A stretch of DNA of 64,000 bases from Chryseobacterium sp. OSA05B. GTDB lineage: Bacteria > Bacteroidota > Bacteroidia > Flavobacteriales > Weeksellaceae. This document shows, piece by piece, positions 26,501 to 34,566 of this stretch; the first letter of the stretch is position 1; the number at the start of each line of letters is the position of its first letter. The DNA is taken from positions 1 to 64,000 of the forward strand of contig NZ_JAHXYH010000006.1 in the NCBI RefSeq assembly GCF_019970065.1, written 5' to 3'. The notes beneath the pieces are model-generated. The model did not search any database, was not told where the DNA came from, and worked only from the letters and a program-made list of their open reading frames with translations. The position numbers and the translations under genes were made by a program.

Positions 26501-27172
26501 TACATTCATGGGAATTCTGAAGTACTGCCGAAAGGGGATTTCATCATCTACGACGGAAGCATTACGGTAAAAGTAGGTGACAGGATCAGCAAAGATGATA
26601 TGAGCTTTGGGAAAAACTATTCAGAAAGAACGAAAAAGATCAATGCGTATTTCAGAGAAAAATTTGCCGCGCTTAGAAACGAACTGGAGGATGAAAATTA
26701 TTTCAGGAAAAAATTATTCCTGAGCTATTTATTCAAAGACAGTGAGGTGGTAAAAGAAGTTAAAGATGATTTCAATGCGAACAAATCAGTTTATTTTGAA
26801 TTGAATAAGCACATTGCAAGGGATGCATCTATTCTGCATATGGCTAATGACTTTGGACAAAAAGATGTACTTTTAACCCTTTATCAGGCAGAAAGAAGGA
26901 TTTTTTCACTCATTACAGATGAAGAAAAAAGGCAGGTTGCTATGCAGACTTATCTGGTGAAAAGGAGAAAGATTCATTACATCAAAACTGTTTCTGAGAT
27001 CCACAAGAGCACTGATACTCTTCTGGTTACGGATCACCATTTTGACCTTCATACGCTGGAAAAACTTCCTGAGACGATTATCTTCCTGAATACAATTAAT
27101 TCAGACTTTAATAATTCAGATTATTATGAACAATTTAATTCAAAAGGAATAAAAATATTCAAAAAACACTAA
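23519..27172 (+). CDS. MMPL/RND exporter fused to a lysophospholipid-type acyltransferase
   Basis: A 1217-residue fusion. Residues 1-820 form an RND/MMPL exporter with two halves, each a periplasmic loop followed by a helix bundle (for example residues 270-410 and 665-800). Such proteins move lipids or pigments outward. Residues 880-1040 are a PlsC-type acyltransferase with NHTSFLD at about residue 895. Its second motif is FPEAERS instead of the usual FPEGTRS. The last 160 residues read like a worn methyltransferase (ILHMANDFGQKDVLL, then HYIKTVSEI) lacking a Gly-rich SAM loop. It opens the operon with darA and darB. Related fusions occur in aryl polyene clusters, so export of pigment or its ester formation is likely. 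Confidence 0.88.
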   Translation: MHRFFIFLYYLISKNKILSAIITLGIAVICGFFASKINFEEDINQIIPKNEKSDLTAKVLKQLNFSDKIIVIIENKSKEDEFQLSETADTFLQKVEPLKKYIGSVQGKVNDGEISETFDFVNQNLPLFLDENDYKEIERKLQKDSISKQVENNYVSLVSPTSLVTKEFIKKDPLGITYLGIKKLNALNISKDFKLEDNYIVTKDGENLLLFIEPKNKSNDTKGNEAFINQLNEIKDGINKQFKGKTELSYFGSPVIAVANAQQIKKDIQNTVMISMTVLLVLLIYYFRNFFTPIIVFLPTVFSVLLALLILYFIKDKISAISLSVGAILIGITIDYALHILTHYKHNNNIEELYKEITQPIVLSSATTAVSFLCLVFVRSEALKDLGLFAAITVILSSVTALIIVPQLYKPKQKEDHHSTNFIDKIGSYPYEKNKPLIIGCSIIIVACLFGFRHVGFNEDIGDLNYIPKDLKISEAKLQKLSDITSKSIYTISYGDSEEEALARNSRLSNFLEKEKKEGKILSYSSLGNVVLSEKDQKQRIETWKKFWDPDKKNRTVSEMVSSGNKFGFNSSAFDTFNEVLNKNYTELSLKDYEKVKALQISEFLSNENGFYTVSNVVKVDEKKRDNFIKDVEKHHDALAIDRQQMNENFLGLLKRDFSTLINYSLLAIVLTIIVFFRNFELTVLTMFPIVLTGVVTAGILYFLGLELNIFSTVVCTLVFGVGDDFSIFLTKAMQKEHTTGKNELPTYRTSIILAVFTTILSIGSLIFAKHPALHSLALVALIGMFSVIIITSTLYPFWFRLLITNRAKKGLSPITFRLFLRCIISFFYYGLGGLVFSLIGSVFVKKSKGKMLDIIKLILAKFLTSVLHISPFVKKTVIKNPAEDFSRPAVIIANHTSFLDTLAIAMATHKIIYLVNDWVYDSPVFGKLVRALGFYPVSQGIENGIEKLKEKIDQGYSLVVFPEAERSYTNDVKRFHKGAFYLAEQFGLDILPLYIHGNSEVLPKGDFIIYDGSITVKVGDRISKDDMSFGKNYSERTKKINAYFREKFAALRNELEDENYFRKKLFLSYLFKDSEVVKEVKDDFNANKSVYFELNKHIARDASILHMANDFGQKDVLLTLYQAERRIFSLITDEEKRQVAMQTYLVKRRKIHYIKTVSEIHKSTDTLLVTDHHFDLHTLEKLPETIIFLNTINSDFNNSDYYEQFNSKGIKIFKKH

Positions 27173-27215
27173 ATAAATATGAAAAGCATATTTTTGTAAC
27201 CGCTAAAGAATATTA

Positions 27216-28130
27216 ATGAAAAAAAATATACTCGTAATCTATTATTCGCAGACAGGACAGCTGGAAGATATTGTGAAGAATGTGGCGCAACCTTTTGAAG
27301 CCAAAAAAGAGGAATATGATGTTACGTATTATAATATTCAGCTGAAAGAGGACTTTCCTTTTCCATGGCCGGAAGATGTTTTCTTCAATACTTTTCCTGA
27401 ATCTTATCTTCAGATCCCGAAAGAGATCTTTCCACCTTCTGAAGAGATACTGAACAAAAAGTATGACCTCATCTTATTCGGATATCAGGTATGGTATCTT
27501 ACCCCGTCTATTCCCATCATCTCCTTTTTAAAGAGTGGCTTTGCGGAAAAGATTCTGAAAGATACTGATGTGGTAACCATTTCCGGAACCAGAAATATGT
27601 GGATGCTTTCTCAGGAGAAACTGAAGGTATATCTAAAAGACCTTGGAGCAAAATTAGTAGGAAACATAGCGTTAGTGGACAGACACGACAATTATACAAG
27701 TGTACTGACGATCTTACGCTGGCTGACTACGGGAAAGAAAGAGAAATCGGGAATGCTTCCTGCTGCTGGGGTTTCGGATGAAGAGATTTCAGGATCTGTA
27801 AAGTATGGCCGCATTATAGAAAAGCATTTCAACAGTGGAAATCTGTCCGGTCTTCAACCTGAACTGGTACAAAACGGAGCGATAGAAATCCGCCCTTTTT
27901 TAGTGAGAGTGGAAAAAGTAGGAAACAAAATATTCACCATATGGTCTAATCTGATTATAAAGAAAAAAGAGAAACGTCCATTGCTGATAAAATTCTTTAA
28001 GGTATATTTGATGGCCGCGATATGGATTATCTCACCTGTCGTCTTAGTTTTACACCTACTGACAACCCCCATATTCTGGTTTAAAAGACAAAAACAAAAA
28101 ACATATTTACAAGGAATTAATTTAAAATAG
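27216..28130 (+). CDS. darA: Dialkylresorcinol biosynthesis protein DarA
   Basis: A 304-residue protein matching those called dialkylresorcinol condensing enzyme in flexirubin clusters. The first 180 residues have a flavodoxin-like layout: ILVIYYSQTGQ supplies the FMN phosphate loop, YDLILFGYQVWYLTPSIP a second flavin loop, and VVTISGTRNMW a third. The C-terminus has hydrophobic segments (residues 255-290) that may anchor it to the membrane. A flavin fold suits the aromatase step, which oxidises the DarB-made cyclohexanedione to a resorcinol, better than condensation; this is my inference from the fold. It ends one base before darB starts. Confidence 0.88.
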   Translation: MKKNILVIYYSQTGQLEDIVKNVAQPFEAKKEEYDVTYYNIQLKEDFPFPWPEDVFFNTFPESYLQIPKEIFPPSEEILNKKYDLILFGYQVWYLTPSIPIISFLKSGFAEKILKDTDVVTISGTRNMWMLSQEKLKVYLKDLGAKLVGNIALVDRHDNYTSVLTILRWLTTGKKEKSGMLPAAGVSDEEISGSVKYGRIIEKHFNSGNLSGLQPELVQNGAIEIRPFLVRVEKVGNKIFTIWSNLIIKKKEKRPLLIKFFKVYLMAAIWIISPVVLVLHLLTTPIFWFKRQKQKTYLQGINLK

Positions 28131-28131
28131 A

Positions 28132-29271
28132 ATGTACGACGTATTTATAACAAAAGCATCAACATATTTACCTAACAACCCGGTATCAAATGATGAAATG
28201 GAGACTTATCTTGGTCTGATAAATGACGCTCCTTCTAAAGCAAAATCATTGATTTTAAGAAACAACAAGATCACGACAAGATACTATGCTTTGGACAAAG
28301 AAGGAAATCCTACTCACACCAATGCACAGCTGACAGCAAAAGCTGTAGAAGGACTATTCGATGAAAATTTCAAAAAGGAAGATATGAAACTGTTGTCCGT
28401 AGGAACTACTTCTCCGGATCAGATGCAGCCTTCACACGCTTCTATGGTTCATGGTGAGCTGAATATCGGTAAATCTATTGAAATTAATACCGCTACAGGT
28501 CTTTGTAATTCCGGGATGAATGCCCTGAACTACGGATTCCTTTCTGTAAAGGCCGGTGTGAATGAAAATGCAGTATGCGCAGGTTCAGAAAGAATGTCTG
28601 CATGGATGACCGCCGATAAATTCAACCATGAAGCTGAAAATTTAAAAGCACTGGAAGAAAGACCTATCATTGCCTTCAAGAGAGAATTCCTGAGATGGAT
28701 GCTTTCTGACGGTGCAGGTTCATTCCTTCTTGAAAATAAGCCGAGAGAAACTGGAATTTCTTTAAAAATAGAATTCATCGATTTCTATTCTTACGCTCAC
28801 GAGATTGAAGCGTGTATGTATGCAGGATGCGACAAGCAGGAGGACGGAAGCCTTAAATCATGGGCAGACTACCCTTCTGATGAATGGCTGAAGCAATCTA
28901 TCTTTGCGATCAAGCAAGATACCAAGATCCTGGACAAATACATCCTGGTAAAGGGTGCGGAAAGCTTAAGATCTTCTTTCGACAAACATCAGTTGGATCC
29001 CGCAAAGATCGATCACGTTCTGGCTCATATTTCTTCAGGCTATTTCAAAGACGGTCTGAAAGACGAGTTTGCTAAAAAAGGAATGGATTTCCCGGCAGAG
29101 AAATGGTTCTACAACCTTTCTGACATCGGAAACATCGGAGCCGGTTCTATCTTCGTAGCCCTGGAAGAATTAATGAATTCCGGAACGCTGAAAAAAGGAG
29201 AAAAAGTATTACTTTGTGTTCCTGAAAGCGGAAGATTTGCTTACTCTTGTGCGCTATTAACGGTTTGCTAA
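28132..29271 (+). CDS. darB: DarB, ketosynthase III-type dialkylresorcinol-forming enzyme
   Basis: In known pathways DarB joins two beta-keto or acyl chains and cyclises them to a cyclohexanedione. The 379-residue product has the thiolase fold of beta-ketoacyl-ACP synthase III: Cys125 in TGLCNSGMNAL, a His in HVLAHISSGY, and an Asn in DIGNIGAGSIF complete the Cys-His-Asn triad. The stop codon overlaps the start of the next gene (TAATG), so translation is coupled with the dehydratase. Together with DarA it makes the resorcinol half of the pigment. Confidence 0.92.
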   Translation: MYDVFITKASTYLPNNPVSNDEMETYLGLINDAPSKAKSLILRNNKITTRYYALDKEGNPTHTNAQLTAKAVEGLFDENFKKEDMKLLSVGTTSPDQMQPSHASMVHGELNIGKSIEINTATGLCNSGMNALNYGFLSVKAGVNENAVCAGSERMSAWMTADKFNHEAENLKALEERPIIAFKREFLRWMLSDGAGSFLLENKPRETGISLKIEFIDFYSYAHEIEACMYAGCDKQEDGSLKSWADYPSDEWLKQSIFAIKQDTKILDKYILVKGAESLRSSFDKHQLDPAKIDHVLAHISSGYFKDGLKDEFAKKGMDFPAEKWFYNLSDIGNIGAGSIFVALEELMNSGTLKKGEKVLLCVPESGRFAYSCALLTVC

Positions 29272-29702
29272 TGAAACACCAACTGCCAACATCCGATACA
29301 GATTTTGTAGGAAGCCTTATTCCACAGCGTTTTCCGTTTGTCATGGTTCATGAGCTTACGGAATTTTCTGAAAGTCATCTTATATCAGGATTTGAGATCA
29401 AAGATGATAATATTTTTATCCAGGACGGAACATTTCAGGCTTCCGGACTTATAGAGCATCAGGCACAGAGTGTGGCTTTACATACCGGTTACAAATATTA
29501 TCTTCTAGGAAAAGAAGCGCCTACCGGATATATCGGTGCCATCAAATCTTTTGAAGCGGAAACCCTTCCTAAAACAGGTGACCGTCTGGTATCGGAAGTA
29601 ACGATCCTGAATGAAGTAATGGGCGTAACGCTGGTAGATATTGTCACGAAACTGAATGGCGCAATCATTGCAAAATCCCAAATGAAAACTGCTGTAAAAT
29701 AA
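29271..29702 (+). CDS. Hot-dog fold 3-hydroxyacyl-ACP dehydratase-like protein (ApeI/ApeP type)
   Basis: A 143-residue hot-dog protein like FabZ. The block SLIPQRFPFVMVHEL matches the FabZ N-terminal strand, and ASGLIEHQAQS matches its central helix, with Glu62 in the catalytic Glu position. The GHFPGxP loop carrying the catalytic His is missing: the residue 14 before Glu62 is Ile48. It may therefore need a partner subunit that supplies the His. The ATG at 29,271 overlaps the darB stop; an upstream in-frame ATG lies inside darB and is not needed. Confidence 0.83.
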   Translation: MKHQLPTSDTDFVGSLIPQRFPFVMVHELTEFSESHLISGFEIKDDNIFIQDGTFQASGLIEHQAQSVALHTGYKYYLLGKEAPTGYIGAIKSFEAETLPKTGDRLVSEVTILNEVMGVTLVDIVTKLNGAIIAKSQMKTAVK

Positions 29703-29707
29703 CTGTC

Positions 29708-30151
29708 ATGGAGATCAGAGAAGACCAACTTATCAATATACATAACTTTCTGCCGCACCGCGAACCGATGCTGATGGCAGATTATATCCTGGAATTGACC
29801 AAAGAAAAAGTTGTGACTTCCTTTGAAATTAAAGAAGATAATGTTTTCGTCCACAATAATGAACTTGCAGAAGCCGGCCTGATTGAAAATCTTGCTCAAA
29901 CCTGCTCTTCTATTCTGGGACAAAGCTTCTTCGAAAATCCAGAAGCAGATACCAAAGTGATCGGCTTTATCACCAATATTAAAAAGATCGAACTTTTTGG
30001 TCTTCCGAAGACAGGAGATAAGATCATTTCAAAAGCCTCACTGATCTCTCAGTATGAAAATGTCTGCAATATTTTTTGTGAGACATTTAATAATGAGGAG
30101 CTGCTGATTAGGGCAGAGATCAATCTGTTTATTCAGGAGGTAAAATCTTAA
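29708..30151 (+). CDS. Second hot-dog fold dehydratase-like protein
   Basis: A 147-residue paralogue of the preceding gene, 5 bases downstream. It has FLPHREPMLMAD in place of IPQRFPFVMVH, and AGLIENLAQTC with Glu60 in the catalytic Glu position. The residue 14 before it is Val46, so the FabZ-type His is again absent, although His49 is close by and His17 sits in the PHR motif. It probably acts on polyene intermediates, alone or as part of a mixed dimer. It is the last gene of block 1 and is followed by a strong terminator. Confidence 0.82.
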   Translation: MEIREDQLINIHNFLPHREPMLMADYILELTKEKVVTSFEIKEDNVFVHNNELAEAGLIENLAQTCSSILGQSFFENPEADTKVIGFITNIKKIELFGLPKTGDKIISKASLISQYENVCNIFCETFNNEELLIRAEINLFIQEVKS

Positions 30152-30175
30152 GAATCCACTTCAGTGAAAATATAG

Positions 30176-30207
30176 AACCGTACGATTATCGTGCGGTTTT
30201 TTTTTTG
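30176..30207 (+). terminator. Terminator of pigment block 1
   Basis: A 10-bp stem (AACCGTACGA with TCGTGCGGTT, one wobble) and a 3-base loop, followed by a run of ten T. It starts 25 bases after the stop codon at 30,151. Confidence 0.85.
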
Positions 30208-30571
30208 CTACATCAGATCAAATGTAGGTTTTAGCTAAATCCGGATCGATCGGATGTTGAACGTTAAGCGCCAAACAGACTAAAGTCCTTCTATTGATCT
30301 GCCTATTCGTGAAAAGATGAGTTTTTATGTTTCTAACCACGGATGGCACGGATTTTCAAAGATGATTGTGGAGAAGAAAGATAGAGGCTGGGAGTTATTG
30401 AAGTCGGGGAATAACTTTATGCCTGTTTTATTGTTCCTTTAAAACTCCCTTATCAAATTGTATAATAAGCTATCATACATTAAAAACCTGCCAGTAACTT
30501 CCAGCCTTCATCTTCCTTTCCCAAATACTTAATAACCCTTATTTTTCGATATATTTGATGAAAATAAAAGT
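30208..30571. repeat. Intergenic spacer with repeat-like remnants
   Basis: No gene is recognised in these 364 bases. Around 30,338-30,362 the sequence resembles a short repeat scattered through many bacterial genomes (CCACGGATGGCACGGATTTT). From 30,373 to 30,520 two arms of about 30 bases (around GGCTGGGAGTTATTGAAG and, inverted, GGCTGGAAGTTACTGGCAG) enclose about 85 bases. An in-frame 41-codon ATG run (30,317-30,442) overlaps the repeat and is probably not a gene. Confidence 0.45.
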
Positions 30572-30841
30572 ATGAGTGTAAAAGTAAGGTTCTATTCAGA
30601 TAATGTTGAATTTGATTTTGAAAATTCTGTTGAGTTTCCAATCGCTCCGCAAATTGGGGATGAAGTGAATCTTATTTCATTTTTTAAATACAAGACCTCT
30701 GAAAGATTGGAATATTATAACAATATGGATGATCTTGATCTGTATAATGATGCTGTTGTTTCTCAGCGCACCTGGTGCAACGATCTTGACAAAGAGGAAG
30801 TATATCTGCTGGTAAAACTGACTTACCGTCCAAACAGATAA
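30572..30841 (+). CDS. Small hypothetical protein
   Basis: An 89-residue acidic protein with no signal peptide and no family I recognise. It has alternating strands (VKVRFYSDNVEFDFE, EVNLISFF, EVYLLVKLTYRPN) around an Asp/Asn/Tyr-rich middle. A convincing AT-rich leader, and a terminator 33 bases past the stop, support its being a real gene. It lies in the non-pigment insert between block 1 and block 2, beside a convergent M16 peptidase. Confidence 0.6.
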   Translation: MSVKVRFYSDNVEFDFENSVEFPIAPQIGDEVNLISFFKYKTSERLEYYNNMDDLDLYNDAVVSQRTWCNDLDKEEVYLLVKLTYRPNR

Positions 30842-30873
30842 ATGTATTTCGAAATTAAAATCAGAAAATAAAA

Positions 30874-30897
30874 AAGCGGAGCATTGCTGCTCCGCTT
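30874..30897. terminator. Bidirectional terminator
   Basis: A perfect 10-bp stem (AAGCGGAGCA with TGCTCCGCTT) and a 4-base loop, with A-run on the left and T/A-rich flank on the right, between two convergent genes. It can serve both the small gene and the M16 peptidase. Confidence 0.85.
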
Positions 30898-30919
30898 AAA
30901 AAATTGGTATCATAAAGGG

Positions 30920-33832
30920 TTAGTACCCGAAGATTTCTTCAAGAGATACCTCCTGGAACGTTCCCATTTTATTGATGGATTCCATATTCAGGTTTTCTTT
31001 TTTACCAATGATCGCTGTATTGTATTTTACAGGTTTGATCTCAGTATCATAGAAGCTCGTAAGCTGCGGTAAGGTCAGCCCCTGAATCTCAGAATATATA
31101 TCTTTTCTGATATCATAATCTACTCCCAGCTTTTTCAGTGCCATCTGATTAAAGAAAATATTCGTTCTGTTAATTCTGTTAGAAGCAATCTGCTTCAGCG
31201 CAGAACCCCTTGAGTTCTCGAACTGTGCAGGAATCTGTGGCAGAGACACCATAAGATCATTCATTGCATTGACTGCTAACGGAAGCTTATTGGCCTGAGT
31301 TCCGATATAGTTTGTGATATAGTTCGCATGTCCCTTTTCCGTTGCATTAGCGTAAGAAACATAAGCAGAGTAAGCCAGTGACTTACTTTCTCTGATCTCC
31401 TGAAATACAATAGAAGACAGTCCTCTTCCAAAATACTCGTTGAAAACATTCGCTTTTCCGAAGTTGCTTAAGTTCACCTCATTTCCTTTGGCTACTTTAG
31501 ACATTTCCATCTGAACCATATCGTAGTTGGTGAAATATACTTTTCCCTCAGCAGCAGGCTCAGCATATTCTTTAGCTTTTGCCGGCTGAACACTTGTTTC
31601 AGCGATATATGGCTTCACTGCTTTTTCTAAACCTGACTGCTCCTGTCCGTAAAGAAATACTTCATAGGGAGACTGGTTAAGTACTTTGATTTTCTTAGTC
31701 AGTTCGTTCACATCAATACTCTCAAGACGTTCTTTAGAAACAATGTCCGTCATTCTTGAATTCTTACCATACTTAGCATAATTCGTCAGAGCAGCCATGA
31801 TTCTTGTTTTATCCTTTTTACCGGCGGCTCTTGCCTCCAATATAGTTTTTACAGTCTTCGAATAAGTGTCTTTGTCTGCTTTTACATTCGTCAGCCAGTG
31901 ATTCATCAGCTCAGCACCTTTCTTCATATTGGCTTCAAGACCGCTTAAAGTGATTATCACCTGATCATTTGAAGTTCTGAAACTGTAAGAGATTCCCAGT
32001 TTGTAGAACTCACCTTTCAGCTGTTCAGGAGTATATTTATCCGTTCCAAGATATTCGAAAAGGGTCACTGCGATGGACAGCTCCTTATCATTATCAGTTC
32101 CGAAAGGGAAAATATAGCTGATCTGCGCTACATCATTATATTTATTTTTTACAAAGCTAACTTTCTTGTCCTTGATCTGAGTGGTCTGGATCGCCGCTTT
32201 ATAATCGATGAACTCAGGTTTCGTCTCAGCTACTTTACTGCTCAATATACCTTTAAGGAAAGGTGATTGTGCTTCTCTGTTCAGCTTGATCGGGGTAATT
32301 CCAGGATTCTGTACACGAACCAGTTTATCATTCACTCCTTTTTCTTTATACACAACCACATAGTTGTCTTTGAAAAATTCGTTGGCAAATTTCACGACAT
32401 CAGCTTTTGTGATTTTTTCATATTGATTGATATCATTCAATTCCTGCTCCCAGGTTTGCTCGTTGATATAAGTACTGTACAATGTGGTCGCTAATCCGTC
32501 TGCCGTTTCCCACGACTTCATACGCTGTACTTTCTTATCATTAACGATCGCTTTCAGCATCCAATCCGGAAATTGTCCTTTTTTCACAAGATCCAACTGA
32601 TCTAACAATAATTTTTTAGCATCATCAAAACTCTGTCCTTCTTTCGGAGTTACAGACATTGTAAAAGCACCATAGGTTTTAAAGGCAGATTCGTAAGCGC
32701 CTGCACCCAGTACTTTTTGTGTTTGGTTCATATTAAGATCTATAAGACCGGCATCTCCCCTGTTGCTTAAAATTTCTGCAACTACGTCTGCTAACCTTGC
32801 ATTCTGGCTTCCATTGGAATCGGATCTCCATGCAAGAGTCATTCTCGGTGTGCTCGGGCTTTTCACGGTTCTCGTCACAATGCTTTCCATAGGCTGTTCC
32901 GATACCATCTTTTTCATCGGCAGCTCTTTGTATTTGAAAGCTCCAAAATACTGATCTACCATTTTTATGGTTTTATCAAAATCAAGATCTCCTACCAGAA
33001 CAACTGCCATATTGTTAGGCACATAATAGGTGTCAAAATATTTATGAATAGCAACCATTGACGGGCTTTTCAGGTGTTCTGAAGTTCCGATAGTTGTCTG
33101 CTGACCATTCGGATGTTTTGGGAAAAGAGCCTCCATCATGGCATAATTGACAAGACGGCCGTCATTATCCTGAGCTCTGTTGTATTCCTCATACACCGCT
33201 TCCAGTTCTGTGTGGAAAAGACGCAGTACCAGTTCGGAAAAACGTTCTTTTTCCACCTGCAGCCATTTTTCAAGCTCGTTGGATGGGATATTGTTTTTAT
33301 AAACCGTTTCATCAAGCCAGGTGTGAGCGTTTGTTCCCGTGGCACCTAATGAAGAAATCGCTTTATCATATTCGTTAGCGATCGCATATTTGGAAGCTTC
33401 CTGAGAAACCTCATCTATTTTCTTATAAAGCAGTTTTTTCTTTTCAGGATCCTTTTCAGCTTTGTGTTGCTCGTAAAGATCAGAGATCTGTTGCAGCAAT
33501 GCTTTTTCCTTTGCCCAGTCCTGAGTTCCCAAATGAGAAGTTCCCTTGAAAACCATATGCTCCAGATAATGCGCCAAACCGGTATTGTCGCTAGGGTCAT
33601 TATTGGATCCTGTTCTTACCGGAATATAGGTCTGAATTCTCGGAGCATCATCATTTTTAGCCAGATACACCTTCAATCCGTTTTTCAGAGTATACACCCT
33701 TACTCCGGACTGATCATTCTTTACCGTTTGATAGGTATAGCCCTGGTTATCTGTAAGTGTTTGTGTGTCAAATTTCTGCGCCATCGCACTGATCATACAG
33801 AAAAGCGAAACAGAAATAAAAAATTTCTTCAT
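30920..33832 (-). CDS. M16 family zinc metallopeptidase, periplasmic
   Basis: A 970-residue protein with a signal peptide (to about residue 18). The inverted zinc motif appears as HYLEHMVFKG (H-x-x-E-H) with the downstream Glu in VYEEYNRAQ, so the first M16 half is active-type. A second M16-like half (about residues 520-940) lacks the zinc motif, as in two-domain pitrilysin or insulinase relatives. It would degrade peptides in the periplasm. No direct tie to pigment synthesis is apparent; it sits in the spacer that splits blocks 1 and 2 and is convergent with the small gene. Confidence 0.9.
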   Translation of the reverse strand: MKKFFISVSLFCMISAMAQKFDTQTLTDNQGYTYQTVKNDQSGVRVYTLKNGLKVYLAKNDDAPRIQTYIPVRTGSNNDPSDNTGLAHYLEHMVFKGTSHLGTQDWAKEKALLQQISDLYEQHKAEKDPEKKKLLYKKIDEVSQEASKYAIANEYDKAISSLGATGTNAHTWLDETVYKNNIPSNELEKWLQVEKERFSELVLRLFHTELEAVYEEYNRAQDNDGRLVNYAMMEALFPKHPNGQQTTIGTSEHLKSPSMVAIHKYFDTYYVPNNMAVVLVGDLDFDKTIKMVDQYFGAFKYKELPMKKMVSEQPMESIVTRTVKSPSTPRMTLAWRSDSNGSQNARLADVVAEILSNRGDAGLIDLNMNQTQKVLGAGAYESAFKTYGAFTMSVTPKEGQSFDDAKKLLLDQLDLVKKGQFPDWMLKAIVNDKKVQRMKSWETADGLATTLYSTYINEQTWEQELNDINQYEKITKADVVKFANEFFKDNYVVVYKEKGVNDKLVRVQNPGITPIKLNREAQSPFLKGILSSKVAETKPEFIDYKAAIQTTQIKDKKVSFVKNKYNDVAQISYIFPFGTDNDKELSIAVTLFEYLGTDKYTPEQLKGEFYKLGISYSFRTSNDQVIITLSGLEANMKKGAELMNHWLTNVKADKDTYSKTVKTILEARAAGKKDKTRIMAALTNYAKYGKNSRMTDIVSKERLESIDVNELTKKIKVLNQSPYEVFLYGQEQSGLEKAVKPYIAETSVQPAKAKEYAEPAAEGKVYFTNYDMVQMEMSKVAKGNEVNLSNFGKANVFNEYFGRGLSSIVFQEIRESKSLAYSAYVSYANATEKGHANYITNYIGTQANKLPLAVNAMNDLMVSLPQIPAQFENSRGSALKQIASNRINRTNIFFNQMALKKLGVDYDIRKDIYSEIQGLTLPQLTSFYDTEIKPVKYNTAIIGKKENLNMESINKMGTFQEVSLEEIFGY

Positions 33833-34094
33833 AAGTCTTATTTATTTTATCCAAATTTCTTAGAACTCTATTAGTCTACGAATATTATACAGTTGTTACA
33901 GCATAAATGTTACAAATTAGGAATTAATAATTTTGCATCAAAAACAGTCTGATCCCTTTCAGTAGCCCATCCTGAGCATTCTGATTTAATATGATTTACA
34001 TATAATGTATTTTCACTATTTTAGCCAACTGATTAAAAAGAATTAAAAAGGTGAATGAATTTTCATCTTAAAGTAAAACAATAATACGGTTTAC

Positions 34095-34499
34095 ATGAAA
34101 AAACAAGACCTGCCTCAGGATGAAAGCAATCTGAAGTCAGCAAACATGACTGAAGTCTTGTATGTGACGGATGAAAACGATAATTATACGACGGCCAACA
34201 GCATCGGTTGGGAAGCTAAAAAAGCAGCCCTGGAAGAATCTTTGGAACTTATTCATGAAAGAATTGAAGAAGCCAGACAGGACGTCGCTAATCAGATATC
34301 AAGTCCCATCATTTATTTCATGGAACTGAATAAAATGGATCTGAGTGTGCTCGCTTCCTATGTCGGAATGTGGCAGTGGAGAGTGAAAAGACACGCAAAA
34401 CCAAAAGTATTTAAAACACTAAGCGAATCCGTACTGAAAAAATATGCCGATGCATTCGGGATTTCAGTGGATGAATTAAAGAACTTTGACGGAAAATAA
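34095..34499 (+). CDS. Helix-turn-helix protein, possible regulator
   Basis: A 134-residue cytoplasmic protein. Residues 75-130 resemble a Cro/C1-type helix-turn-helix (LSVLASYVGMWQWRVKRHAKP, then LSESVLKKYADAFGISVDELKNF), while the first 70 residues are acidic and helical. It lies 67 bases upstream of the first gene of pigment block 2 in the same orientation, so it may regulate that block; this is inferred from position only. The match to a known repressor family is weak, and a DNA-binding role needs testing. Confidence 0.55.
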   Translation: MKKQDLPQDESNLKSANMTEVLYVTDENDNYTTANSIGWEAKKAALEESLELIHERIEEARQDVANQISSPIIYFMELNKMDLSVLASYVGMWQWRVKRHAKPKVFKTLSESVLKKYADAFGISVDELKNFDGK

Positions 34500-34566
34500 T
34501 ATTGAAATGAAGCATACCATCCTATGCATAATTTCATTTCGCCAATGAAAAAGATAAAAGCAGCAA

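Noticed and set aside
30317..30442. A 41-codon ORF after pigment block 1
   Set aside because: It overlaps repeat-like DNA, has no family resemblance and no clear start signal; more likely non-coding.
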